Source of the DNA: JBLNBU01 sp050260215
Lineage (GTDB): Bacteria; Pseudomonadota; Alphaproteobacteria; Rhodospirillales; Magnetospirillaceae
Reading direction: 5' to 3'
NCBI GenBank assembly: GCA_050260215.1
Contig: JBLNBU010000215.1
Span: forward strand, 1-24,014
DNA length: 24,014 nucleotides
Shown: positions 1 through 7,680 of the stretch, one piece after another
Numbering within the stretch: position 1 is the first letter of the stretch
Layout of the letters: each line of letters starts with the position of its first letter
Translations under genes and position numbers: made by a program
The notes under the pieces: generated by a model
The model's input: only the letters and a program-made list of their open reading frames with translations
Databases searched by the model: none
Told to the model about the DNA's origin: nothing

Positions 1-173
1 GTGATGGCGTGAACCTGGCCGCCCAGTTCGGCGGCGACGCCGGCAAGGCGCTCGCTGCGCCGTCCGCACAGGACCAGGCGCGCACCTGCGGCGGCAAATC
101 GGCGGGCGATGGCCTCGCCGAAGCCGGCCGTGGCGCCGGTGACGAAGACGGTACGGTTGGTCCAGTCGGTCAT
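1..173 (-). CDS. Short-chain dehydrogenase/reductase, YdfG-like, N-terminal part only
   Basis: The 57 N-terminal residues seen here begin MTDWTNRTVFVTGATAGFGE and carry the Rossmann dinucleotide motif TGATAGFG, followed after the second beta strand by CGRRSERL, the basic patch usual in NADP(H)-preferring short-chain dehydrogenases. The stretch TGATAGFGE and the following RRF are very like E. coli YdfG (3-hydroxy acid / malonic semialdehyde / L-allo-threonine dehydrogenase), but the catalytic Ser-Tyr-Lys lies outside the window, so the substrate cannot be judged. The ATG overlaps the stop of the upstream lipoprotein gene (ATGA, four shared bases), which points to translational coupling in one operon. 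The gene is cut by the left edge of the window, not visibly broken. Confidence 0.85.
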   Translation of the reverse strand, partial: MTDWTNRTVFVTGATAGFGEAIARRFAAAGARLVLCGRRSERLAGVAAELGGQVHAI

Positions 174-823
174 GGCTTGGTCTTCAGTTCCTGAGGACGT
201 TCGGGCAGGGGGCGCTCGGGGTCGGTGTCGCGGATCATGATCAGCTTGGGCGACGGCGCGAAGGGGCCGTCCATGCGCCAGACATAGACCTTGAAGGCGC
301 CGAAGGGGCGGACCTCGGCGGCATTGTGCTCGACCACGTTGGCGTCGGTGGTGATGCGGAACTCGCCCTTCATTTCGATGCCGAGCTTGGCCAGCGTCTG
401 GGCGTCGCCCGGCTTCAGCGCGTTGGCGGCAACGCCGATGGCGCCGTTCTCGAACGATTTCAGCGACAAGATGCGGGCGTCGCGGCGCACCAGCGCCACC
501 AGTTCCACCCGGCCCAGGCGGCCCATGCGTTCGTAATGGACGGTGAAGCGGCCCTTGCCGCGGGGCTCGATCTTCTTGAAGGCGATGTCGCGGGCCATGT
601 CGCGCCGGATGTTCTCCTGGCGCGATTCTTCTTCTTCCGGCTTGATCTTGTTGTCAGCGTAGTCGTGCAGGATGGGCACGTACAGCAAGTCGCCGTCGTA
701 GGTGATGGCATAATCGCCATAGCGCGACAGCCGCAGTTCGGCCTTGTACTTGTCGGGGATGTAGCAGGACCCCAGCGTCAGCACGAGGGCAAGAGCCCCC
801 AGCCGTTTGCCCCAAGCCAGCAT
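170..823 (-). CDS. Predicted lipoprotein of unknown function
   Basis: A 217-residue protein I do not recognise. It starts MLAWGKRLGALALVLTLGSC: a short basic N-terminus, a hydrophobic stretch and a lipobox-like LGSC with the modified cysteine at residue 20, so it is probably a lipoprotein. The mature part is highly charged (a Glu-rich KPEEEESR segment near 62-69) with alternating basic and hydrophobic strands, no membrane segment and no other cysteine; the last 20 residues are proline-rich. A purine-rich Shine-Dalgarno (AGGGGGG, six bases before the ATG) supports this start. It lies 22 bases after mazG and overlaps the following dehydrogenase start by four bases, so it is the third gene of a minus-strand run. 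Function unknown. Confidence 0.8.
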   Translation of the reverse strand: MLAWGKRLGALALVLTLGSCYIPDKYKAELRLSRYGDYAITYDGDLLYVPILHDYADNKIKPEEEESRQENIRRDMARDIAFKKIEPRGKGRFTVHYERMGRLGRVELVALVRRDARILSLKSFENGAIGVAANALKPGDAQTLAKLGIEMKGEFRITTDANVVEHNAAEVRPFGAFKVYVWRMDGPFAPSPKLIMIRDTDPERPLPERPQELKTKP

Positions 824-845
824 CCAAAGCCCCCCTAGAGAAAGA

Positions 846-1625
846 CTACTGGCCGCGTTCCTGCGCCTTGGCGGCCACCCACAGTGCTTCCATCTCGTCC
901 AGGGTAGCGTCCTCGGGCTTGCGCCCGCCGGCGGCCAACCCGGCCTCGATGTGGCGGAAGCGGCGCTCGAACTTGCCGTTGGCGCGCTTGAGCGCCCGTT
1001 CCGGTTCGATATTGAGCTTGCGGGCTAGGTTGACGCAAGCGAAGAGAACGTCGCCCATCTCGTCTTCCAGCCGGTCGTGGGGGGCGGATTGCGCCACCTC
1101 GACGCCGATCTCGGCCAGTTCCTCCTCGACTTTGCCGATGACATCGGCCGGGTCCGACCAGTCGAAGCCGACGCGGGCGGCGCGGTTCTGCAGCTTCAGC
1201 GCGCGGGTCATGGGGGGCAGGGTGCGGGCGACGCCGTCGAGCACGCTGGCTTGGGCCTTGGCGGCACGCTCGGCGGCCTTGGTGGCCTCCCAGGCGACGG
1301 TCTGGGCGGCGGCATCGGGGATGTCGGTGTCGCCGAAGACGTGGGGATGGCGCCGGATCATCTTGTCGGCGATGCCGGCGGCGATGGCCTCGAAGTCGAA
1401 GCCGCCGGCCTCGCGCGACATCTGGGCATAGAACACCACCTGGAACAAAAGGTCGCCCAGCTCGTCCTTCAGCGCCGCCATGTCGCCGTGGTCGATGGCC
1501 TCGGCCACCTCGTAGGCTTCCTCGATGGTGTAGGGGGCGATGGTGGCAAACGTCTGCTCGCGGTCCCAGGGGCATCCGCCCTGCGGGTCGCGCAGCCGGG
1601 CCATGATGTCCAACAGCCTGTCCAT
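846..1625 (-). CDS. mazG: Nucleoside triphosphate pyrophosphohydrolase MazG
   Basis: MazG hydrolyses (d)NTPs to the monophosphate and pyrophosphate, cleaning the nucleotide pool and, in E. coli, modulating ppGpp. The 259-residue protein has the usual tandem-MazG length. The first domain has the metal-binding pattern EE..E (residues 35-39) and E55-x-x-D58; the second has EEE near 168-170 and E189-x-x-D192. The opening MDRLLDIMARLRDP and the PHVFGDT segment match the E. coli protein closely. I chose the ATG at 1625 rather than a GTG 30 bases upstream because it matches the family N-terminus and is preceded by GGGAGAG; it begins five bases after the stop of the upstream glycosyltransferase gene. 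Cytoplasmic housekeeping enzyme. Confidence 0.95.
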   Translation of the reverse strand: MDRLLDIMARLRDPQGGCPWDREQTFATIAPYTIEEAYEVAEAIDHGDMAALKDELGDLLFQVVFYAQMSREAGGFDFEAIAAGIADKMIRRHPHVFGDTDIPDAAAQTVAWEATKAAERAAKAQASVLDGVARTLPPMTRALKLQNRAARVGFDWSDPADVIGKVEEELAEIGVEVAQSAPHDRLEDEMGDVLFACVNLARKLNIEPERALKRANGKFERRFRHIEAGLAAGGRKPEDATLDEMEALWVAAKAQERGQ

Positions 1626-1630
1626 TGCCG

Positions 1631-3601
1631 TCACGAACGCTCTCCCTTCTCGCACCAGTCACGCCACATTTCGCGCAGCGACGCCTCGAGCCCGCGGGTG
1701 AAGGTGGCCGCATCGCACAAGGCCGAGGCCGCCAGCCGCCCGCGCAAGCCTGCCCGCAATGCCGCGCGGCGCACGGGGTCGCCGGCCAGCGCCACCGCGG
1801 CGTCCACATAGCCGTCGACGTCGCCGGCGACCAGTTCGTCCATCCCCACGGCCTTCAGCAGGCTGGCGCCGACCCGGGCGGCATGGCAGCCGCCGGCCCA
1901 GGTGACCACGGGGACACCCATCCACATGGCCTCGCAGGTGGTGGTGGTGCCGTTGTAGGGAAAGGTGTCCAGCCCGATGTCGACCAGCCCGTACGCCCCC
2001 AGATGGCCGTCGCGGTCGGTGATCCAGCCGCGCAGGTCCAGGCGCTCTGGGCTTATGCCGTGGGCGGCGAAGGCGGCGGCCAGGCGGTCGCGGGTGGCGG
2101 GCTCGTCCAGCTGCTTGGACTTGACGAACATGCGCGATCCGGGCACGCGGGCCAGGATGGCCGACCAGGCGGCGACGGTGGCCGGGGTCACCTTGGCCAG
2201 CTTGTTGAACGAGCCGAAGGTCACCGGACCGCCCGGCGGGCGCAACTCGGGCTCGGGCGAGGGGATCGGGGGCTGGTAGCACAGGAAGCAGCCGGGCAGG
2301 CGCAGCAGCCGCTCGGCCGCCAGGGTGTCGGCGGGCCCGGGCGGATCGGTCACCGCGTCGACCATGCGCCAGTCGACCGCCGCCAGGCCGGTGGTGTTGG
2401 GATAGCCGATCCAGCTTGCCTGCACCGGCGCCGGCCGGCGGGCGAACATCGGCAGGCGGTTGCCGGCGGTGTGGCCGGCCAGGTCGACCAGCACGTCGAT
2501 GGCGTCGTCGCCGACCAGCCGGGCGGCCTGCTGGTCGTCAAGCGCGCTGATGTCGCGCCAGTGATCGGCTGCGGCCTGCAGCCGTCGGGTGGTGGCGTCG
2601 CCGCCGGCCCGGCAGGAATAGGCGAACACTTCGACCACGGAACGATCATGGGCCTCGATGACGGGGGCGATGAAATAGGCCACCGAGTGGGTGCGGAAGT
2701 CGGGCGAGACGTAGCCGACCCGCAACCGGCGCCCCGGATCGCGCCGATTGGGGAAGGGGGCGGGGGAAGCGGGCAGGGTGGCGCCCCATTGCCGGTGCGC
2801 GGCGGCGACCTCGACCGGGTTCTTGCCGTCCTGATAGTTAAGCGAAAACAGCAGGTTGGACCAGGCTTCCTGATAATCGGGACGAAGGGTCACGGCCCGG
2901 CGATAGGCCTCCTCGGCCTCGGCCAGGCGGGACTGGGCTTCAAGGGTGTTGCCGAGCGTGTTCCAGCCCTCGGGGAAGGCCTCGCGGATGGCCAGCGCCT
3001 TGCGCACCAGCGTTTCGGCCTCGGACGGCTTTGCCCGCCCGTCCAACAGGTTGGCGAGATTGCTGTAGGCTTCGGCGTAGTCGGGCTTCAGCGCGATCGC
3101 GCGGCCCAGCGCCGCCTCGGCCGCGGCCGTGTCGCCCGCCTCTTTCAGCGCGCAGCCCAGGTTGTAATGGGCCTCGGCATAAGCAGGCGCCAGCACGGTC
3201 GCCTCACGGAAGTGGCCGACCGCCTCGGCCGGGCGCCTTGCCGCCGAGGCCGCCAGGCCCAGGCCGAAGGGCGCCTGCACCACCGTGGGGTCGAGGCTGC
3301 GCACCGCGGCGAACTGTTCGGCCGCCTCGGCGGGGCGGGCGCAGTCCAGCAGCATCACTCCTAGGTTCAGTCGAGGCTTGACCGCGGCCGGTGCCGCCTG
3401 GACGGCCGCGGCGGCCGCAGCCAATGCCTGGTCGCGTCGGCCGGACTGCCAAAGCAGCAGGGCCAGGAAGTGCAGGGCGCCGGCGTGGGCGGGCTCGTCG
3501 GCCAGGATCCGGCGGCAGCCGTCCTCGGCCTCGGCCGGGCGGCCGGAGCGGTGGGCCGCCAGCAGCGGGTCGAGACGGGGGTCGGTGAACGGATCGGACA
3601 T
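1631..3601 (-). CDS. TPR-repeat O-GlcNAc-transferase-like glycosyltransferase (SPINDLY/OGT family, GT41)
   Basis: A 656-residue protein with two parts. Residues about 10-260 are tandem tetratricopeptide repeats (recurring AEAHYNLGCAL, AEAYSNLANLL, PEGWNTLGNTL units at 34-residue spacing), a protein-binding superhelix. Residues about 290-645 match the GT41 catalytic region of O-GlcNAc transferase: GYVSPDFRTHSV near 297-306, LVDLAGHTAGNR, the SWIGYPNTTG segment, FGSFNKLAKVTP, and the nucleotide-sugar-binding DTFPYNGTTTTCEA with GVPVVTW. By family knowledge it transfers a sugar to Ser/Thr of proteins; flagellin or envelope proteins are candidate targets, but nothing here identifies one. The ATG at 3601 is preferred; in-frame TTG (3637) and ATG (3625) starts upstream have no good ribosome site. 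No signal peptide, so cytoplasmic. It heads a minus-strand run with mazG. Confidence 0.9.
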   Translation of the reverse strand: MSDPFTDPRLDPLLAAHRSGRPAEAEDGCRRILADEPAHAGALHFLALLLWQSGRRDQALAAAAAAVQAAPAAVKPRLNLGVMLLDCARPAEAAEQFAAVRSLDPTVVQAPFGLGLAASAARRPAEAVGHFREATVLAPAYAEAHYNLGCALKEAGDTAAAEAALGRAIALKPDYAEAYSNLANLLDGRAKPSEAETLVRKALAIREAFPEGWNTLGNTLEAQSRLAEAEEAYRRAVTLRPDYQEAWSNLLFSLNYQDGKNPVEVAAAHRQWGATLPASPAPFPNRRDPGRRLRVGYVSPDFRTHSVAYFIAPVIEAHDRSVVEVFAYSCRAGGDATTRRLQAAADHWRDISALDDQQAARLVGDDAIDVLVDLAGHTAGNRLPMFARRPAPVQASWIGYPNTTGLAAVDWRMVDAVTDPPGPADTLAAERLLRLPGCFLCYQPPIPSPEPELRPPGGPVTFGSFNKLAKVTPATVAAWSAILARVPGSRMFVKSKQLDEPATRDRLAAAFAAHGISPERLDLRGWITDRDGHLGAYGLVDIGLDTFPYNGTTTTCEAMWMGVPVVTWAGGCHAARVGASLLKAVGMDELVAGDVDGYVDAAVALAGDPVRRAALRAGLRGRLAASALCDAATFTRGLEASLREMWRDWCEKGERS

Positions 3602-3709
3602 GCCAAGGGTTGTACGCCAGCCCATCCAGGCCGGCAAGGCGGAGGCGGCTTGATTCCCGGGCGCGGCTGGCCCCTGATAGGGGAATGCCCCGTGTCCCAG
3701 GGATCACCC
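3602..3709. promoter_or_regulatory. Divergent intergenic region between glycosyltransferase and antiporter genes
   Basis: These 108 bases separate two divergently read genes, so they should hold both promoters. I see no convincing -35/-10 pair. A short perfect hairpin CCCCT-GAT-AGGGG lies at 3671-3683, about 30 bases before the antiporter start, and CAGGGA precedes the antiporter ATG as a probable ribosome site. Confidence 0.4.
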
Positions 3710-5395
3710 ATGGCCGACGTGCCCTATTTGTATGACGTTCTGGCGCTGTTGCTGGCCGCGGTGGTGATCGTTCCGCTGCTGCAGCGGTTCTCGATCCCCT
3801 CGGTGCTGGGCTATCTCGCCGCCGGGATGGCGCTGGGGCCGCACACGCCGGGCCCGGTGGTCGACGTCGAGGCGACCCGGCCGCTGGCCGAGCTGGGGGT
3901 GGTGTTCCTGCTGTTCGCCATCGGCCTGGAACTGCCGCTGGCCCGCCTGAAGACCATGCGCCGCCTCATTTTCGGCCTGGGCCTCCTGCAGGTGGTGGTG
4001 ACCGGCGGCGCACTCGGCGGGCTGGGCGTGTGGCTGGGGCTGTCGCACCAGGCGGCGCTGGTGGTGGGGGCGACGCTGGCGTTCTCGTCGACCGCGACCG
4101 TGCTGGCCATCCTGGTCGAGCGCAACGAGACCGTTACCCACCAGGGCCGGGTGTCGGTGGCCATATTGGTGTTCCAGGACCTGGCGGTGGTGCCGGTGCT
4201 GGCGCTGTTGCCCATGCTGGCGCGCGACACCCATCGCATCGGGGCGGCGCTGGGCATTGCCGGCCTGAAGGCCTTGCTGGCCATCGGCGGCATCTACCTG
4301 GCCGGGCGGCTGGTGCTGCGGCCGGCCTACCGTTACGTCTCGGCCGTCCACAATCCCGAGGTGTTCGTCGCCGCCAACCTGCTGCTGGTGCTGGCGGTGG
4401 CGTGGGTGACCGCCGAGGCCGGCATGTCCATGGCGCTGGGCGCCTTCCTGGCCGGGCTGCTGCTGGCCGATTCCCCCTATCGCCACCAGGTCGAGGCCAG
4501 CATCGAGCCCATCCGCGGCCTGCTGATGGGGCTGTTCTTCATGACCGTGGGCATGACCATCGACCTGCCGGTGGTGGCGGGCAGGGCGCCCGAGATCGTC
4601 GGGCTGACACTGGGCGTGCTGGCCATCAAGGCGTTGGTGGTGGCCGGGTTGTGCCTGCTGTGGCGCATGGAGCCCGCAACCGGGGTCCAGGTTGCCTTGT
4701 TGGTTTCCCAGGTCGGCGAATTCGCCTTCGTCGTCTTCGAGCGCGCCGTCGGCCTGCACATCCTTGCGGCCGGAACGGGGCAGGTGCTGGTGGGGGCGGT
4801 CGCCTTGTCCATGGTGCTCACCCCGGCGCTGGCCGCCCTGGGGCGCCGCTACGCAGCGGCAAAGCGCCGCCGCCTGGGCGAGGACCTGGTCCCGGTGGGC
4901 ACCGAGGCGCTCCAGGGCCATGTGGTGATCGCCGGCTACGGCCGCGTCGGCCGGGCGATTGCCCGGGTACTGCAGGAAAACGGCGTCGCCTATCTGGCCC
5001 TCGACCTCGACTCGGCCGAGGTGGCCAAGGCGCGGGAGGAAGGCCGGCCGGTCTTCTATGGCGACGCCGGCAACATCGGCGTCCTGCGCGCGGTCGGCAT
5101 CGAGCGGGCGGTGGCGGCGGTGGTCACCGTCAACGATCCGCGCACTGCCGAGAAGACGGTCAACCGCATCCGCCAGCTGGCACCCTCGCTTCCCGTCGTC
5201 GCGCGCGCCCATGACGGCCGCCAGCAGGCCATCCTGGGGCAGGCGGGCGCAACCGCGGTCGTGCCCGAGACCATGGAAGCCAGCCTGCGCATGGCCGGTC
5301 TGGTGCTGGGAACCGCGGGCCTGGATGCAGGCGCCATTGAGCGCAGCCTTGAGGGCCACCGGGCCGGCCAACAGGACGGACAGGCCGGAGGGTAA
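3710..5395 (+). CDS. Monovalent cation:proton antiporter-2 (CPA2), KefB/YbaL type with RCK domain
   Basis: A 561-residue inner-membrane transporter. The first about 385 residues are hydrophobic and form roughly a dozen membrane segments; they contain the CPA2 signature AFSSTATVLAIL and, soon after, ILVFQDLAVVPVLALLP with the membrane-embedded acidic residue of the family. A hydrophilic linker near 386-400 leads to a cytosolic RCK/TrkA-N domain whose Rossmann motif is GYGRVG just after residue 404, ending in the typical GATAVVPETMEASLRMAGLVLG. Family members exchange K+ or Na+ for H+ and are gated by bound nucleotide or glutathione; which ion applies cannot be told. I chose the ATG at 3710 because the membrane protein begins there and CAGGGA lies upstream; the 80 in-frame codons before it read as non-coding. 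Stands alone, divergent from the glycosyltransferase run. Confidence 0.93.
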   Translation: MADVPYLYDVLALLLAAVVIVPLLQRFSIPSVLGYLAAGMALGPHTPGPVVDVEATRPLAELGVVFLLFAIGLELPLARLKTMRRLIFGLGLLQVVVTGGALGGLGVWLGLSHQAALVVGATLAFSSTATVLAILVERNETVTHQGRVSVAILVFQDLAVVPVLALLPMLARDTHRIGAALGIAGLKALLAIGGIYLAGRLVLRPAYRYVSAVHNPEVFVAANLLLVLAVAWVTAEAGMSMALGAFLAGLLLADSPYRHQVEASIEPIRGLLMGLFFMTVGMTIDLPVVAGRAPEIVGLTLGVLAIKALVVAGLCLLWRMEPATGVQVALLVSQVGEFAFVVFERAVGLHILAAGTGQVLVGAVALSMVLTPALAALGRRYAAAKRRRLGEDLVPVGTEALQGHVVIAGYGRVGRAIARVLQENGVAYLALDLDSAEVAKAREEGRPVFYGDAGNIGVLRAVGIERAVAAVVTVNDPRTAEKTVNRIRQLAPSLPVVARAHDGRQQAILGQAGATAVVPETMEASLRMAGLVLGTAGLDAGAIERSLEGHRAGQQDGQAGG

Positions 5396-5420
5396 ACCCG
5401 TCGTCGTCTTCCTGCGTCGC

Positions 5421-5439
5421 GGCCGGGCTTGACCCGGCC
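5421..5439. repeat. Extragenic palindrome, copy A (GGCCGGG-CTTGA-CCCGGCC)
   Basis: A perfect 7-base stem with a five-base loop, 26 bases after the antiporter stop. The same core, with the flank CATCCA, recurs in inverse orientation at 10440-10462; over 24 bases the copies differ at one position. This shape (ggccgggcttg-cccggccatcc) is, from memory, a common dispersed extragenic palindrome in alphaproteobacteria. It has no U-tract, so it is not a classical intrinsic terminator, though it could stop or protect a transcript. Confidence 0.65.
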
Positions 5440-5484
5440 ATCCATTGCCAAGCCCCGGGGGGGGCGAGCGAAGCGGGGACGGCA

Positions 5485-5575
5485 CGGATCGTCTGGGGAA
5501 GATCCTGGACCGGGCCTAGATTTCCCCATATCCGATTGTCGCATAATGCATATTATGACGACGAATGGATATGGG
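5485..5575. repeat. Two overlapping, mutually exclusive imperfect palindromes
   Basis: Palindrome 1 spans 5485-5534: CGGAT (5485-5489) and TGGGGAA (5494-5500) pair with TTCCCCA (5522-5528) and ATCCG (5530-5534). Palindrome 2 spans 5525-5575: CCCATATCC (5525-5533) pairs perfectly with GGATATGGG (5567-5575), continued inward by GTCG/CGAC (5538-5541 and 5559-5562) and ATAAT/ATTAT (5543-5547 and 5552-5556) round a GCAT loop. Bases 5525-5534 belong to both, so only one can form at a time. The element lies in the gap between the convergent antiporter and DUF3124 genes, with an AT-rich centre in GC-rich DNA. Possible roles are a bidirectional terminator, an extragenic repeat, or a remnant of a small mobile palindrome. 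Confidence 0.6.
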
Positions 5576-5587
5576 TCTCTTCGAGGG

Positions 5588-6079
5588 CTACCGGGTGGGC
5601 AGCAGCGGCTGGCCGCGGCTGACGAAGGCGGTCGACTGGGTGCCGTAGAAATAGGTGTGCACCGTCTCGACGATCGGCGGATTGATCGGCTTGTCGGCGT
5701 CCCAGACCACCAGGAAATTGGCGCCCGATCCACCGGCGTTGTCCTTGTGCTCGACGAACACTTCGGTGGTGCCCATGGGCTCGAGGCGGACCGCGGCGAC
5801 CGGATACTCGCGAATCAGCTTGCCGTGGCTGTCGTAATAGCGCACCGAGCGCACGGCCATCGCATTGTCGGGATCGGTGTTGCGGACCGACAGCATGGCG
5901 GCCATCAGCCATTGGCTGGGCGTGCCGCTCTTGTCCTGGTTGCCGTGCAGGACGTGGGAATAGACCGGCACATAAACCGTCTGCCCCTTGGCCAGGGCCG
6001 GCCCGTCGCCGGCAACCGCGACTGCGGTGCCAAGGCACAAGGCGGTGGCCAGGATCGCGCTGCGCAAGGTGGTGATCAT
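5588..6079 (-). CDS. Secreted DUF3124 family protein
   Basis: A 163-residue protein. Residues 1-23 form a signal peptide (MITTLRSAILATALCLGTAV, cleavage expected after AVA). The mature protein opens with GQTVYVPVYSHVLHG, which I recognise as the start of the DUF3124 family, and continues with VRNTDPDNAMAVRSVRYYDSHGK and a C-terminal beta-rich part; no cysteine remains after cleavage. It is probably periplasmic. The family function is not known to me. The ATG at 6079 was preferred over an in-frame start 48 bases upstream because the signal peptide then begins properly and CTGGGGAC lies before it. It follows the metallo-hydrolase gene by about 60 bases on the same strand and may be a distal operon member or have its own promoter. 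Confidence 0.8.
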   Translation of the reverse strand: MITTLRSAILATALCLGTAVAVAGDGPALAKGQTVYVPVYSHVLHGNQDKSGTPSQWLMAAMLSVRNTDPDNAMAVRSVRYYDSHGKLIREYPVAAVRLEPMGTTEVFVEHKDNAGGSGANFLVVWDADKPINPPIVETVHTYFYGTQSTAFVSRGQPLLPTR

Positions 6080-6139
6080 GGTCGTCCCCAGGAAAGTCCG
6101 TCGTCCCAGGATCATGCCATAAGCCACGGCGCCGTAAAG

Positions 6140-6907
6140 CTATTCCACCTCGATGACCAGCCCGTCCCAGGCCGGTTCCACATGGGCCGGCAGGCGGGCC
6201 TTCAGCGCGTGGTAGTCCAGCCGGGCGCTCATATGGGTGAGCACGGCGCGGCGCGGCCGCACGCGCTCGACCCAGGCCAGCACCGCGTCCACATGGGCGT
6301 GGGTCGGATGCGGATGGTCGGTCAGGCAGCCGACGATCCAGGTGTCGATGCCGGCCAGGGCCGTGAAGGCCTCCTCGGTCAGGCCCACCGCGTCGGTCGA
6401 GTACGCCACCGGGCCGAAGCGCAGGCCGACGGTGCGGGCATAGCCGTGGTCCTGGTCAAACGGGGTCACCTCCACCTGCCCCACCCGGAACGGCCCGTCG
6501 ATGCGGTGCGGGATCAGCATGGGCTTGTAGATGGGCTCGCCATGCTCGACCGGGCCGATGGCATAGCCGAAGCGCCGCTCGATGGTCTCAAGCACGCCGG
6601 CGGTGGCGTGGATGGCAATCGGCGCCTTCATGGCGCGGTTGACCTCGCGCAGGTCGTCCAGCCCGTGCAGGTGGTCGGCGTGGTCGTGGGTGTAGATCAC
6701 CGCGTCCAGTCGCTTTACCCCGGCGTCGAGCAGCTGTTCGCGCAGGTCGGGCGAACTGTCGACCAGGATGCAGGTGTCGTCCTGCTGGACCAGGATCGAC
6801 GGCCGGCGCCGCCGGTTGCGCGGCTCGGCCGGGTCGCAGGCGCCCCAGCCGCCGGAGACCGAGGGCACGCCGGTGGCGCCGCCGCAGCCCAGCACGGTCA
6901 CCCGCAT
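6140..6907 (-). CDS. MBL-fold metallo-hydrolase, PhnP-like
   Basis: A 255-residue metallo-beta-lactamase-fold hydrolase. It opens MRVTVLGCGGATGVPS, has the RNRRRRPSILV segment typical of PhnP-like members, and the metal motif THDHADH with H74, H76, D78 and H79; further probable ligands are the His in FDQDHGY, the Asp in AYSTDAVGL and the His in LTHMS. Relatives are phosphodiesterases (PhnP cleaves cyclic ribose phosphate), but there are no phosphonate genes here and the real substrate is unknown. In many alphaproteobacteria this gene sits directly after tatD, as it does here: its ATG lies inside the tatD end with a ten-base overlap, implying coupled translation. Cytoplasmic. Confidence 0.88.
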   Translation of the reverse strand: MRVTVLGCGGATGVPSVSGGWGACDPAEPRNRRRRPSILVQQDDTCILVDSSPDLREQLLDAGVKRLDAVIYTHDHADHLHGLDDLREVNRAMKAPIAIHATAGVLETIERRFGYAIGPVEHGEPIYKPMLIPHRIDGPFRVGQVEVTPFDQDHGYARTVGLRFGPVAYSTDAVGLTEEAFTALAGIDTWIVGCLTDHPHPTHAHVDAVLAWVERVRPRRAVLTHMSARLDYHALKARLPAHVEPAWDGLVIEVE

Positions 6908-7680
6908 GGGGGAACCTTGGTGAACAACCGGTGGAAGTTGGCGGTGGTGGCACGCTCGATATCGCCCATGGCGACGCCCTTGACCTCGGCCAGCCTGGCC
7001 GCGGTGCGCGCCGTATAGGCCGGCTCGTTGCGCTTGCCACGGAATGGGATCGGCGCCAGATACGGCGCGTCCGTTTCGACCAGCAAACGGTCCAGCGGAA
7101 CCGCGGCGACGGTGTCGCGCAGGCTGTCCGCCGTCTTGAAGGTCAAAATGCCCGACACCGAGACGTAAAGCCCAAGTTCAACAACCTTTTCAGCCAGTTG
7201 CGGGCCACCGCTGAAGCAGTGGATCAGGCCGGTGAAGGCCCCCTTCCCCATTTCCTCGGCCAGGATGGCGGCGGTGTCGTCGTCGGCGTCGCGGGTGTGG
7301 ACCACCACCGGCAGGCCGGTGGCGCGCGCCGCGGCGATATGGGTGCAAAACGAGGCGCGCTGCGCCTCGCGCGGGCTCTTGTCGTAGTAGTAGTCCAGGC
7401 CCGTCTCGCCGAAGCCGACCACCTTGGGATGCGACGACAACTCGACCAGGCGGTCGAAGTTGGCGGCGGGTTCGGTGCCGGCCTCGTGGGGGTGGATGCC
7501 GACGGTGCACCAGACGCAGTCGAAGCGCTCGGCCACTGCCAGCACACGCTCGAACCGGGTGACGTGGGTGTTGATGGTCAGCATGCGGCCGACGCCCGCC
7601 TCAACGGCGCGGGCGACGACGCCGTCCAGGTCGTCGGCGAAGTCGGGGAAATCCAGGTGGCAGTGGCTGTCGACCAGCAT
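6898..7680 (-). CDS. tatD: TatD family metal-dependent hydrolase / DNase
   Basis: A 260-residue TIM-barrel hydrolase of the usual TatD length. Metal ligands are all visible: H6 and H8 in VDSHCHLD, E92 in GFGETGLDYY, H128 in VVVHTR, H154 in LIHCFSGG and D204 in ETDAPYLAP. Family members are Mg-dependent 3'-5' DNases involved in DNA repair or turnover. The ATG at 7680 shares one base with the metG stop (TGATG), which fixes this start and argues against the longer open frame that runs into metG. The start of the following metallo-hydrolase overlaps its end. It belongs to the tmk-holB-metG-tatD block. Confidence 0.95.
   Translation of the reverse strand: MLVDSHCHLDFPDFADDLDGVVARAVEAGVGRMLTINTHVTRFERVLAVAERFDCVWCTVGIHPHEAGTEPAANFDRLVELSSHPKVVGFGETGLDYYYDKSPREAQRASFCTHIAAARATGLPVVVHTRDADDDTAAILAEEMGKGAFTGLIHCFSGGPQLAEKVVELGLYVSVSGILTFKTADSLRDTVAAVPLDRLLVETDAPYLAPIPFRGKRNEPAYTARTAARLAEVKGVAMGDIERATTANFHRLFTKVPPCG

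Noticed and set aside
1625..3364. 579-codon plus-strand open frame opposite the glycosyltransferase
   Set aside because: Gly/Val/Gln-rich shadow of the GT41 gene without recognisable motifs.
3470..3709. N-terminal extension of the antiporter
   Set aside because: These 80 codons lie opposite the glycosyltransferase start, read as Gly/Arg-rich filler and lack membrane or signal character.
3704..5485. 593-codon minus-strand open frame opposite the antiporter
   Set aside because: Extremely Gln/His/Gly/Arg-rich with no domain; antisense to a clear membrane transporter.
6140..6907. Assignment of the metallo-hydrolase as phosphonate-pathway PhnP
   Set aside because: No phn genes are present and the position after tatD is the common housekeeping context of this subfamily.
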